This document shows positions 1-5,951 of a stretch of DNA of 8,355 nt, in pieces. Location: assembly GCA_013042925.1 (NCBI GenBank), contig JABDPH010000055.1:1-8355 (forward strand), written 5' to 3'. The stretch is from Eudoraea sp. (GTDB lineage: Bacteria; Bacteroidota; Bacteroidia; Flavobacteriales; Flavobacteriaceae). The notes beneath the pieces were generated by a model. It had not been told where the DNA came from. It ran no database searches and saw only the letters and a program-made list of their open reading frames with translations. Within the stretch, counting starts at the first letter, position 1. Every line of letters starts with the position of its first letter. The translations under genes were made by a program, and so were the position numbers.

Positions 1-89
1 TGGATTCTATTCTTGAAATACCCAAGATAATTACTGCATATCAAATTGAAACCGATAATCTAAAATCCAAGCAAAATTTAATTATATAG
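1..89 (+). CDS. C-terminal tail of an upstream protein, possibly IPExxxVDY family (partial, 5' end outside window)
   Basis: An open frame entering from the left edge (first full codon at 3) gives 28 residues, from DSILEIPKI to a terminal LKSKQNLII, and stops with TAG at 87-89. Only 4 bases separate this stop from the pyk ATG, as expected for genes in one operon. The ending LKSK-NLI and the position directly before pyk recall the small Bacteroidota-only IPExxxVDY family, which in Flavobacteriaceae I remember lying between rnc and pyk. That assignment rests on memory of the neighbourhood and a very short tail; the diagnostic motif itself is not in the window. The function of that family is unknown to me. 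Confidence 0.5.
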   Translation, partial: DSILEIPKIITAYQIETDNLKSKQNLII

Positions 90-93
90 AAGT

Positions 94-1536
94 ATGCCCG
101 ATACAAAAAAGACAAAAATTGTAGCCACCTTGGGGCCGGCAACAAGCAAAAGAGAGGTCCTGAAGGAGATGATAGAATCTGGAGTAGATGTCTTTAGAAT
201 TAATTTTTCCCATGCCGATTACGAAGACGTTTCCAAGCGCGTAGAAATGATTCGATCACTTAATGAAGAAATGGGAATTTATACGGCCATTTTAGCGGAC
301 TTGCAAGGCCCGAAATTAAGGGTTGGAGTTATGGGGGGCGAAGTTATTGTTGCCCCGGACGATGAAATAACCTTTGTAACAGGTGATCCCTTTGAAGGCA
401 ATGCCGAAAAAGTATATATGAATTATTCCAGTTTTCCAAAAGACGTAAACCCCGGAGAACGTATTTTGCTGGATGACGGAAAACTAATGTTCGAAGTCCT
501 TACCACCAACAAGGAAAATGAAGTAAGAGCAAAAGTAATTCAGGGAGGTCCATTGAAATCGAAGAAAGGAGTAAACCTTCCAAACACTAATATTAGCTTA
601 CCTGCGCTTACTGAAAAGGATATTGAAGATGCCATTTTCGCTATTTCTCTTGACGTGGATTGGATTGCTTTGTCTTTTGTTAGATTTAGTCAGGATCTTA
701 TTGATCTTCAAAATTTAATCAGAGAACATTCTAAACATAAAATTCCAATTATTGCAAAGATTGAAAAACCGGAAGCAGTAAAAAATATTGATAAAATTGT
801 TTCCTATTGCGATGGGATTATGGTTGCACGGGGAGATCTTGGTGTGGAAGTTCCGGCTCAGGAGGTACCCCTTATCCAAAAGAAATTGGTGTTAAGAGCC
901 AAAAAAGCAAGGATTCCTGTAATTATCGCCACCCAAATGATGGAAACAATGATCACTTCACTTACGCCTACAAGGGCGGAGGTTAATGATGTTGCAAACT
1001 CCGTAATGGATGGGGCAGACGCAGTGATGCTTTCGGGAGAGACTTCTGTAGGAAATTATCCGGTTGAGGTTATACAAAAAATGTCCAGTATTCTGCATAG
1101 TGTTGAAGGTTCTGAATTAATTCAAGTTCCTCAGGAGCCGCCCCATATAAGAACAAAAAGGTATATTACTAAATCTGTTTGTTATCATGCGGCCATTATG
1201 GCCAATGAAATTAAGGCCAAGGCTATATCCACACTCACTAATAGTGGTTATACGGCTTTCCAAATTTCAGCATGGCGGCCGAGTGCTCATATCCTGGTTT
1301 TTACTTCAAACAAAAGAATATTAACTCAGCTAAATCTCCTATGGGGTGTGAAAACATTTTACTATGACAAGTTTGTTTCAACAGATGAGACTATCGAAGA
1401 TGTAAACAGTATAGCCTGTAAGAAAGGATTTTTAGATGTTGGTGATATGCTTATTAGTTTGGCTGCAATGCCTATAAAGAGCAAGGGAATGGTGAATACA
1501 CTGCGGGTTACAGAAATTGAAACCTGTAGCTTCTAG
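94..1536 (+). CDS. pyk: Pyruvate kinase, potassium-independent sequence type
   Basis: Pyruvate kinase performs the last step of glycolysis: phosphoenolpyruvate plus ADP gives pyruvate plus ATP, in the cytoplasm. The 480-residue length is normal for a bacterial enzyme with A, B and C domains and no extra C-terminal domain. Visible motifs are KIVATLGPAT (8-17), RINFSH with the catalytic-site Arg35, the B domain at about 73-171, IIAKIEKPEA with catalytic Lys222 and metal ligand Glu224, MVARGDLGVEV with Asp248, ATQMMETM with Thr280, and MLSGETSVG (312-320). The C domain is about 357-480. The segment DLQGPKLRVG (69-78) has Leu70, Gln71, Lys74 and Val77, the combination described for K+-independent pyruvate kinases, where K+-dependent ones have Thr, Lys, Glu and Thr. 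The ATG at 94 is 4 bases after the previous stop and gives the expected N-terminus; no Shine-Dalgarno is visible. Probably expressed as the last gene of an operon. Confidence 0.97.
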   Translation: MPDTKKTKIVATLGPATSKREVLKEMIESGVDVFRINFSHADYEDVSKRVEMIRSLNEEMGIYTAILADLQGPKLRVGVMGGEVIVAPDDEITFVTGDPFEGNAEKVYMNYSSFPKDVNPGERILLDDGKLMFEVLTTNKENEVRAKVIQGGPLKSKKGVNLPNTNISLPALTEKDIEDAIFAISLDVDWIALSFVRFSQDLIDLQNLIREHSKHKIPIIAKIEKPEAVKNIDKIVSYCDGIMVARGDLGVEVPAQEVPLIQKKLVLRAKKARIPVIIATQMMETMITSLTPTRAEVNDVANSVMDGADAVMLSGETSVGNYPVEVIQKMSSILHSVEGSELIQVPQEPPHIRTKRYITKSVCYHAAIMANEIKAKAISTLTNSGYTAFQISAWRPSAHILVFTSNKRILTQLNLLWGVKTFYYDKFVSTDETIEDVNSIACKKGFLDVGDMLISLAAMPIKSKGMVNTLRVTEIETCSF

Positions 1537-1547
1537 ACCTCTAGACC
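1532..1547. repeat. Perfect 8-bp tandem duplication over the pyk stop codon
   Basis: TCTAGACC occurs twice head to tail at 1532-1539 and 1540-1547. The pyk TAG stop is inside the first copy. The second copy repeats TAG but in another frame. It may be a small slippage duplication and has no evident function. Confidence 0.6.
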
Positions 1548-1575
1548 TATTTCCAGAATGATGAGTTAGAAATTC

Positions 1576-2097
1576 TTAAGCCACTTCTCGCTCGTAAGCA
1601 ATGAAATTTACAATTTTACCCTTTTTGTTGAAAATGGGTTCTCCTTTAATCCAACAGTTATAAGTTGAGCCATCTTTTCTATAATTGACGACTATGGCTT
1701 CAAAAGGCTCCTGGTTTTTAATGGCTTTCGAAATAGTAGCATTAGTTTTGCTGTCGGTTTTTTGGCCCTGAAAAATTTTTGGAGTTTTATCTTTTATCTC
1801 ATCCAAAGTATAACCATTCATTTTATAAATGTTATTTGTGGCATATACAATTTTCAATTCAGGGTCAGTAACAACTATAACCTGTTCTTTGTCAAGAAAA
1901 TCTTCATCGAAAGTATTTTTGTAAGACCAGCGGTTGCTTTGTGCAAGTGTTTTTAGAACTCTGAGATCGTCAAAATCTTTGCAGGTCTTGTCAAAATAAG
2001 GACCTGAAATATCCCAGCTTAAAATAGGCAGAACTTTTACCTGAGTTCTTTTGTAGAAACTGGCGGCGGCTTTGTCGAAATTTTTAAATTCCTTCAT
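1576..2097 (-). CDS. Small single-PAS-domain protein (LOV-like sequence without the photoactive Cys)
   Basis: The 173-residue product has an N-terminal region (about 1-70, starting MKEFKNFDKAAASFYK) followed by one PAS domain (about 72-171) and nothing else: no kinase, GGDEF, HTH or membrane segment. The PAS core shows VVTDPELKIVYATNNIYKMN, GYTLDEI, the FQGQKTD strand (109-115), NYRKDGSTY (138-146), and a final FIAYERE. This order resembles LOV-type PAS domains, but the flavin-adduct cysteine of the GxNCRFLQ motif is replaced: the equivalent segment is DKTPKIFQ (103-110), with Pro106 in the Cys position, and the late Gln is Glu169. It is therefore unlikely to be a classical photoreceptor; ligand and partner are unknown. 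The ATG at 2097 gives a full-length product. The gene converges on pyk with a 39-bp gap and lies 313 bp downstream of dinB, so it probably has its own promoter, which I could not place. Confidence 0.85.
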   Translation of the reverse strand: MKEFKNFDKAAASFYKRTQVKVLPILSWDISGPYFDKTCKDFDDLRVLKTLAQSNRWSYKNTFDEDFLDKEQVIVVTDPELKIVYATNNIYKMNGYTLDEIKDKTPKIFQGQKTDSKTNATISKAIKNQEPFEAIVVNYRKDGSTYNCWIKGEPIFNKKGKIVNFIAYEREVA

Positions 2098-2151
2098 AAA
2101 TTCTAATTCTTTTAAGGACCATTAAAATTCTGAATATGGAAAGTAAAAGCC

Positions 2152-2160
2152 TTATCCACA
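2152..2160 (+). other. Isolated DnaA-box-like nonamer
   Basis: TTATCCACA is a perfect match to the classical DnaA box. I noticed no second copy in the window and no AT-rich unwinding region with clustered boxes, so this is not an origin. It may be chance, or a regulatory DnaA site upstream of the PAS gene (about 55 bp before its ATG). Confidence 0.3.
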
Positions 2161-2294
2161 AAAGGATTTGAAAACTTTCTTTCTCATAGCAATTTTTTTC
2201 AATACTACTAAAAGATATTTAAGTTGGAAAATTTACATAGCCTATTAACAGTTTTGTTTAATTATAGTAGTAAACATCGCCGTTTTTAATTCTC

Positions 2295-2316
2295 AACTCT
2301 AAACAAAAAAAGAGTT
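2295..2316. repeat. Short inverted repeat, 6-bp stem
   Basis: AACTCT (2295-2300) and AGAGTT (2311-2316) are perfect complements around a 10-base A-rich loop on the + strand. The stem is AT-rich and no clean U-tract follows on either strand, so a terminator role for the dinB transcript, which would arrive about 95 bases after its stop codon, is weakly supported. Confidence 0.3.
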
Positions 2317-2407
2317 ATTTTCGAACAATTGGACCATGTATTACTGAAAAAACAAGTCTTAAACAAAGAAGAATTTAAACAGAATAAAAGGAAGAAAACA
2401 AAATTTT

Positions 2408-2430
2408 AACTCAAAAATCAAACCTGAGTT
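2408..2430 (-). repeat. Inverted repeat overlapping the dinB stop codon
   Basis: AACTCA (2408-2413) and TGAGTT (2425-2430) are complementary across an 11-base loop. In the dinB mRNA the TGA stop forms the beginning of the 3' arm, followed by AAAATTTTGTTTTC. It could be a weak terminator or 3'-end-stabilising hairpin, but the six-pair stem is low in GC. Confidence 0.3.
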
Positions 2431-3511
2431 GAACTGTAATCATATCATTCACCTTATCCGTTTTCCTGATTTCAGTATTTAAATTTGCAAGTGAAAGACC
2501 TAACAATCGAACTGAGTTTTCCAGTTCCTCTTGATATAATAATTGTTTAGCGGTCTCTAATATCAAATCTTTATCTGACACAAAATAGGGTAAAGTTTTA
2601 CTTCGTGTCTGGAGGCTAAAATCACTATATTTTATTTTCAGTGTAATTGTTTTACCGGCAATTTCCGATTTCTTTAACCTGCCCTCAAGTTCTTTGGCAA
2701 TATGATCTAATCTTTCTAACATAAATATCTCACTACTAAGATTTTCACTAAAAGTACGCTCGGCGCCCACAGATTTGGGAACACGTTCAGTTTTCACCGC
2801 ACTATTATGAATACCTCTGACAACATGGTAGTAGTGTGCGCCGCCCTTTCCGAAATGATCTTCTAAAAATTCAAGCGATTTGCTTTTCAAATCTTCACCG
2901 GTGAAAATGCCAAGGTTATACATTTTAGCAGCAGTGACTTTACCAACGCCGTAGAACTTCCTTATTTCCAAATCTTCAAGAAATTGAATTACTTCTTCCG
3001 GATTCACTGTTTTCTGTCCATTGGGTTTGTTGTAGTCGCTGGCTATTTTGGCTACAAATTTGTTAATGGATATTCCTGCTGAAGCGGTTAAACCTACTTC
3101 ATTAAAAATTCGTTGCCTTATTTCCTGAGCGATTAGGGTAGCAGAAGGGTTTCCCTTTTTGTTCAGTGTAACATCCAGATATGCTTCATCTAATGATAGT
3201 GGTTCTACCATATCCGTATAGTCCAGGAAGATTTCTCTAATTTGAAATGATACTTCTTTGTATCTGTGAAATCGTGGTTTAACAAATATTAGGTTAGGAC
3301 AATTCTGTCGTGCCAGATAACCGCTCATAGCACTTTTCACTCCAAATTTTCGAGCCTCGTAGCTTGCTGCAGATACTACACCTCTCTTTTCGCCACCACC
3401 TACAGCCAAGGGCTTACCCCTAAGTTCATAATTATCCAATTGCTCAACCGAGGCATAAAAAGCATCCATGTCTACATGTATTATTTTTCGCAATGGGAAT
3501 TCATTGTGCAT
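2411..3511 (-). CDS. dinB: DNA polymerase IV (Y-family translesion polymerase)
   Basis: The product is a Y-family polymerase that copies past damaged bases in the cytoplasm. With the ATG at 3511 it is 366 residues, normal for DinB. The palm motif IHVDMDAFYASVEQ holds the metal ligand Asp14 and Asp16, with Tyr19 as the expected steric gate; YEARKFGVKSAM (51-62) is the fingers motif; SLDEAYLDV (106-114) carries catalytic Asp108 and Glu109. Further on come the thumb with helix-hairpin-helix (about 180-230), then the little-finger domain. The last residues QLRFDF resemble a beta-clamp-binding peptide. An in-frame TTG at 3517 would add two residues, but it lies within the best promoter box and ATG is preferred. 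It diverges from the TIP30-like gene with 33 bp between the two ATGs. I saw no LexA-like operator, though I did not have a Bacteroidota consensus to test. Confidence 0.95.
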   Translation of the reverse strand: MHNEFPLRKIIHVDMDAFYASVEQLDNYELRGKPLAVGGGEKRGVVSAASYEARKFGVKSAMSGYLARQNCPNLIFVKPRFHRYKEVSFQIREIFLDYTDMVEPLSLDEAYLDVTLNKKGNPSATLIAQEIRQRIFNEVGLTASAGISINKFVAKIASDYNKPNGQKTVNPEEVIQFLEDLEIRKFYGVGKVTAAKMYNLGIFTGEDLKSKSLEFLEDHFGKGGAHYYHVVRGIHNSAVKTERVPKSVGAERTFSENLSSEIFMLERLDHIAKELEGRLKKSEIAGKTITLKIKYSDFSLQTRSKTLPYFVSDKDLILETAKQLLYQEELENSVRLLGLSLANLNTEIRKTDKVNDMITVQLRFDF

Positions 3512-3533
3512 ATTCAAATTTAAGGTATATTTA
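3504..3533 (+). promoter_or_regulatory. Candidate Bacteroidota-type promoter for the TIP30-like gene
   Basis: TTG at 3504-3506 is followed after exactly 19 bases by TATATTTA (3526-3533), seven of eight matches to the Bacteroidota -7 box TAnnTTTG. Transcription would start about 5-8 bases before the ATG at 3545. The -33 element lies inside the first codons of dinB on the other strand. Confidence 0.45.
3515..3522 (-). promoter_or_regulatory. Candidate -7 box for dinB
   Basis: On the minus strand TAAATTTG is a perfect match to TAnnTTTG. It ends three bases before the dinB ATG (3511), so a transcript from it would be leaderless or nearly so. A -33 element is only partial: TTTC at 3545-3542, 19 bases upstream. 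The box sits between the two elements of the opposing promoter, implying mutual interference. Confidence 0.35.
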
Positions 3534-3544
3534 GTCTAATTGAA

Positions 3545-4213
3545 ATGGCACAAAAAACAGCAATTATTTTAGGGGCTACTGGTTTATGCGGAAGCATTCT
3601 ATTGAAGATACTTCTCAAAGACAATAGGTATAAGAAAGTAAAGTTATTTTCAAGGAAAACGGTTGGAATAATGGACGAAAAGTTGCAGGAGCACATTATT
3701 GACCTGCTGAGGTTATCTGACCAAGAGAGCGATTTCCTGGCAGATGAAGTATTTTGTTGTATAGGAACTACCAGGGCCAAAACCCCGGATAAAGACCTTT
3801 ATAAAAAAATTGACTATGGAATTCCGGTCGCCGCTGCAGCATTATGTAAAAAAAACAAAATAGGGACATTTGTTGTAATTTCTTCCTTAGGCGCAAATGC
3901 TGAAAGCAGGGTTTTTTACACTAAACTGAAGGGCCAAATGGAAAATGCTTTGGTTTCCATGGGAATTCCAAAAATTCACATTTTACAACCATCACTTATT
4001 GCGGGTCACAGGGAAGAAAATAGGCCTGGAGAATGGTTTGCAAAAAAAGTATTTACAATTCTGAATACTTTTTTGGTTGGACCATTTAGAAAATACAGAT
4101 CTGTAACTCCTCAAGCAATTGCACGTAGTATGGTATGGCTGGCAAATAATTCATATGAAAGAGTTAAAATTCCTTCTGATAAGATCGTAAAGTTGGGGGA
4201 AGCAAAAAACTAA
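3545..4213 (+). CDS. NAD(P)-binding atypical short-chain dehydrogenase, TIP30/HTATIP2-like
   Basis: The 222-residue product is a single Rossmann domain. The N-terminal strand and glycine loop read AIILGATGLCGSILL (6-20), typical of atypical SDR/NmrA-like proteins. FSRK (35-38) follows the second strand and may hold the cofactor phosphate. EVFCCIGTTRAK (68-79), VISSLGAN (111-118) and YTKLK (Tyr125-xxx-Lys129) give the SDR catalytic layout. The stretch HREENRPGEW (155-164) closely resembles the matching part of human TIP30/HTATIP2, which is the reason for the subfamily call. Substrate is unknown; the family includes quinone- or NADPH-related oxidoreductases and proteins with mainly regulatory roles. 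No signal peptide or membrane anchor is evident. Start ATG at 3545 is right before the first beta strand. The CYTH gene follows after 36 bp on the same strand and is probably co-transcribed. Confidence 0.88.
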   Translation: MAQKTAIILGATGLCGSILLKILLKDNRYKKVKLFSRKTVGIMDEKLQEHIIDLLRLSDQESDFLADEVFCCIGTTRAKTPDKDLYKKIDYGIPVAAAALCKKNKIGTFVVISSLGANAESRVFYTKLKGQMENALVSMGIPKIHILQPSLIAGHREENRPGEWFAKKVFTILNTFLVGPFRKYRSVTPQAIARSMVWLANNSYERVKIPSDKIVKLGEAKN

Positions 4214-4249
4214 GAGTTCTCCAAATCTTGCGTTTAAGTGTGTACAAAT

Positions 4250-4723
4250 ATGATAGAAATAGAAAGAAAATATCTGGTGAATTCAAAGGACTACAGATCT
4301 TTGGCCTATTCCAAAACACATATTATTCAGGGGTTTTTAAATTCACATCCGGATAGGGTAGTACGAATAAGAATAGCGGATGAAAAGGCTTTTTTGACAG
4401 TAAAAGGCAGATCTAATTCTTCAGGTACGACTAGATTTGAATGGGAAAAAAAGATACCAGTCTCAGAGGCGGAGCTCCTTTTAGAGCTATGCGAAAAAGA
4501 AATTTTGGAGAAAATCCGTTATTGTGTAGAAACGGGGAACCATATTATTGAAGTAGATGAATTTCTTGGTTCTAACGAAGGTTTGGTAGTGGCAGAAATT
4601 GAATCTGAAAATGTAAATGACAATATTGAAGTGCCCGCCTGGGTAGGATTGGAAGTAACCGGCGATATCAAATATTACAACTCTCAATTAAGTAAGTACC
4701 CCTTTAATGAATGGAAAGAGTGA
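4250..4723 (+). CDS. CYTH-domain protein, short triphosphate tunnel metalloenzyme (probable inorganic triphosphatase)
   Basis: The 157-residue protein is one CYTH domain from end to end. CYTH proteins form an eight-stranded tunnel that binds a triphosphate and divalent metal; short bacterial members act on tripolyphosphate or related compounds. The signature EIERKYLV holds Glu3, Glu5 and Lys7. The following charged strands are all present: RVVRIRI (Arg39, Arg41), LTVKG (Lys52), RFEWEKKI (Arg62, Glu64, Glu66), EKIRYCV (Lys88, Arg90), IEVDEF (Glu101, Asp103) and AEIESE (Glu116, Glu118). The complete set of tunnel residues argues for an active enzyme. The frame extends to a GTG at 4238, but the ATG at 4250 starts one residue before the conserved strand, as usual in the family. 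Substrate (PPPi, thiamine triphosphate or another nucleotide) cannot be read from the sequence. It converges on pheS across a 92-bp gap without an obvious terminator. Confidence 0.9.
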   Translation: MIEIERKYLVNSKDYRSLAYSKTHIIQGFLNSHPDRVVRIRIADEKAFLTVKGRSNSSGTTRFEWEKKIPVSEAELLLELCEKEILEKIRYCVETGNHIIEVDEFLGSNEGLVVAEIESENVNDNIEVPAWVGLEVTGDIKYYNSQLSKYPFNEWKE

Positions 4724-4815
4724 ACTACTTAAATGAATTTCTAAACATATATAAAGGCCATATTATAATGCGTATTCTCGGGCGGGTTTAATTCTATTAA
4801 TGCTGACAACAGTAT

Positions 4816-5835
4816 TTAAAAAGCACTTTTAAACTGTTCCAGGAATCTTACGTCATTTTCACTGAGTAAGCGGATATCGGATATTTGATGAAGCAGTAAA
4901 GCAATGCGATCGATGCCCATTCCAAAGGCAAACCCGGAATAAGTTTTGCTATCTATACCGCAATTATCCAATACATTTGGATCTACCATACCACATCCCA
5001 TTATTTCCAACCAGCCCGTTCCTTTAGTCATCTTGTAGTCTGTTTCAGTTTCTAGACCCCAATAAACATCAACCTCGGCACTGGGTTCCGTAAATGGGAA
5101 ATAAGATGGTCGAAGTCTTATCTTGGACTTACCAAAAAGTTCCGTGGTAAAAAACTGTAGTGTTTGCTTTAGATCTGCAAATGAAACTTTCTTATCAATA
5201 TATAGTCCTTCTACCTGATGAAAAAAACAATGCGACCTGGCCGAAATTGCCTCGTTTCTATAGACTCTGCCCGGGGAGATTGTTCGGATAGGGGGTTTAT
5301 TGTTTTCCATATACCGTACCTGAACAGAAGAGGTATGTGTGCGTAGGAGCACATCAGGATTAGTTTGAATAAAAAAGGTGTCCTGCATATCTCTTGCAGG
5401 ATGGTGTTCCGGCAAGTTTAAAGCAGTAAAATTATGCCAGTCATCTTCAATTTCGGGCCCCTCTGAGACATTAAAACCTATTCTGGAAAAAATATCTATG
5501 ATCTGGTTTTTTACGATAGAAATAGGATGGCGCACCCCAAGTTCCATTGGTTCGGAAGGTCTTGTAAGATCATTATATATCCTTTTTTCCTGACTACCAA
5601 GTTCGATAGCTTTTTTAAGTGAATTTACCTTTTCAGTGGCCTTATTTTTAAGTTCATTTATTGTTTGGCCAAATTCTTTTTTCTCTTCAGCAGGTATATT
5701 TTTAAATTCGGAAAAGAAATGATTTAAGAGACCTTTTTTGCCAAGGTATTGAATTCGGAATGCCTCAATTTCTTTGAGATTATCCGAAGAGAAATTGTCT
5801 ACTTCTGTTAGGTGTTTTTTTAGCTGGTCTATCAT
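4816..5835 (-). CDS. pheS: Phenylalanyl-tRNA synthetase alpha subunit
   Basis: PheS is the catalytic chain of the (alpha-beta)2 enzyme that charges tRNA-Phe. The 339-residue length is typical. The N-terminal tRNA-binding coiled coil covers about 1-85. The class II core begins near HPISIVKNQI (103-112), followed by GPEIEDDWHNF (126-136) and LPEHHPARDMQDTF (141-154). Motif 2 includes RTHTSSVQVRYM and GRVYRNEAISARSHCFFHQVEG (189-210 region). YFPFTEPSAEVDV (245-257), GWLEIMGCGMV (274-284) and motif 3 FAFGMGIDRIALLL (302-315) complete it. Ala303 is the position that in E. coli (Ala294) shapes amino acid side-chain selectivity. The pheT partner is not in the window, which is common in Bacteroidota, where pheS and pheT are often unlinked. 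The ATG at 5835 is directly preceded by AAAAGGAGG with no spacer. The gene lies 109 bp downstream of sulP with its own candidate promoter. Confidence 0.97.
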   Translation of the reverse strand: MIDQLKKHLTEVDNFSSDNLKEIEAFRIQYLGKKGLLNHFFSEFKNIPAEEKKEFGQTINELKNKATEKVNSLKKAIELGSQEKRIYNDLTRPSEPMELGVRHPISIVKNQIIDIFSRIGFNVSEGPEIEDDWHNFTALNLPEHHPARDMQDTFFIQTNPDVLLRTHTSSVQVRYMENNKPPIRTISPGRVYRNEAISARSHCFFHQVEGLYIDKKVSFADLKQTLQFFTTELFGKSKIRLRPSYFPFTEPSAEVDVYWGLETETDYKMTKGTGWLEIMGCGMVDPNVLDNCGIDSKTYSGFAFGMGIDRIALLLHQISDIRLLSENDVRFLEQFKSAF

Positions 5836-5887
5836 CCTCCTTTTAATAAATACATATTCTGATCAAGGTAATATGCAAAAGAAAAGG

Positions 5888-5895
5888 CAAATTTA
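5888..5895 (-). promoter_or_regulatory. Candidate -7 box for pheS
   Basis: The minus strand carries TAAATTTG, an exact match to TAnnTTTG, about 52 bases before the pheS ATG. It would give a leader of roughly 45 bases. Upstream there is TTTC at 17 bases and TTG at 14 bases, neither ideal for the -33 element. Confidence 0.4.
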
Positions 5896-5924
5896 TAACA
5901 AATATCCATCAAGAAAGCATTTTT

Positions 5925-5951
5925 AACCTAAAAGCACTAAAGATTTAGGTT
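5925..5951 (-). repeat. Inverted repeat overlapping the sulP stop codon
   Basis: AACCTAAA (5925-5932) and TTTAGGTT (5944-5951) are perfect 8-base complements with an 11-base loop. In the sulP mRNA the TAA stop is inside the 5' arm, and the hairpin is followed by AAAAATGC rather than a U-tract, so it does not look like a classical intrinsic terminator. It could still mark or protect the 3' end. Confidence 0.35.

Larger units (their letters stand above)
2098..2410. other. Gene-free interval between dinB and the PAS gene
   Basis: This 313-bp AT-rich stretch has no open frame longer than about a dozen codons with an ATG on either strand among those I checked. It must contain the 3' end of the dinB transcript and the promoter of the PAS gene. 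On the minus strand I see only imperfect TAnnTTTG-like boxes (TATCTTTT, TAGTATTG) without a convincing upstream TTG at the right distance, so no promoter is called. The two recognisable items, an inverted repeat and a DnaA-box-like nonamer, are listed separately. Confidence 0.6.

Noticed and set aside
1762..1956. Open frame on the + strand opposite the PAS gene
   Set aside because: It is antisense to a clear PAS domain and its product is a featureless hydrophobic/aromatic string.
1576..2097. Blue-light LOV photoreceptor
   Set aside because: The essential cysteine of the flavin-adduct motif is replaced by proline and the late glutamine by glutamate.
2098..2410. Replication origin, because of the DnaA box in an AT-rich gap
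   Set aside because: Only one box was seen, with no cluster and no dnaA or other origin-linked genes nearby.
3512..3517. TTG start for dinB at 3517
   Set aside because: It adds only two residues and overlaps the best -7 promoter box; an in-frame ATG follows immediately.
3520..3780. Antisense open frame of 86 codons over the TIP30-like gene
   Set aside because: It lies opposite a well-supported Rossmann-fold gene, has low-complexity content and no recognisable motif.
4238..4249. GTG start for the CYTH gene at 4238
   Set aside because: The ATG at 4250 places the conserved EIERKYL strand at the N-terminus as in other family members; the extra four residues add nothing recognisable.
4724..4815. 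Bidirectional terminator between the convergent CYTH and pheS genes
   Set aside because: I found only a five-pair hairpin with a G:U pair (around 4801-4814) and no U-tract, which is too weak to call.
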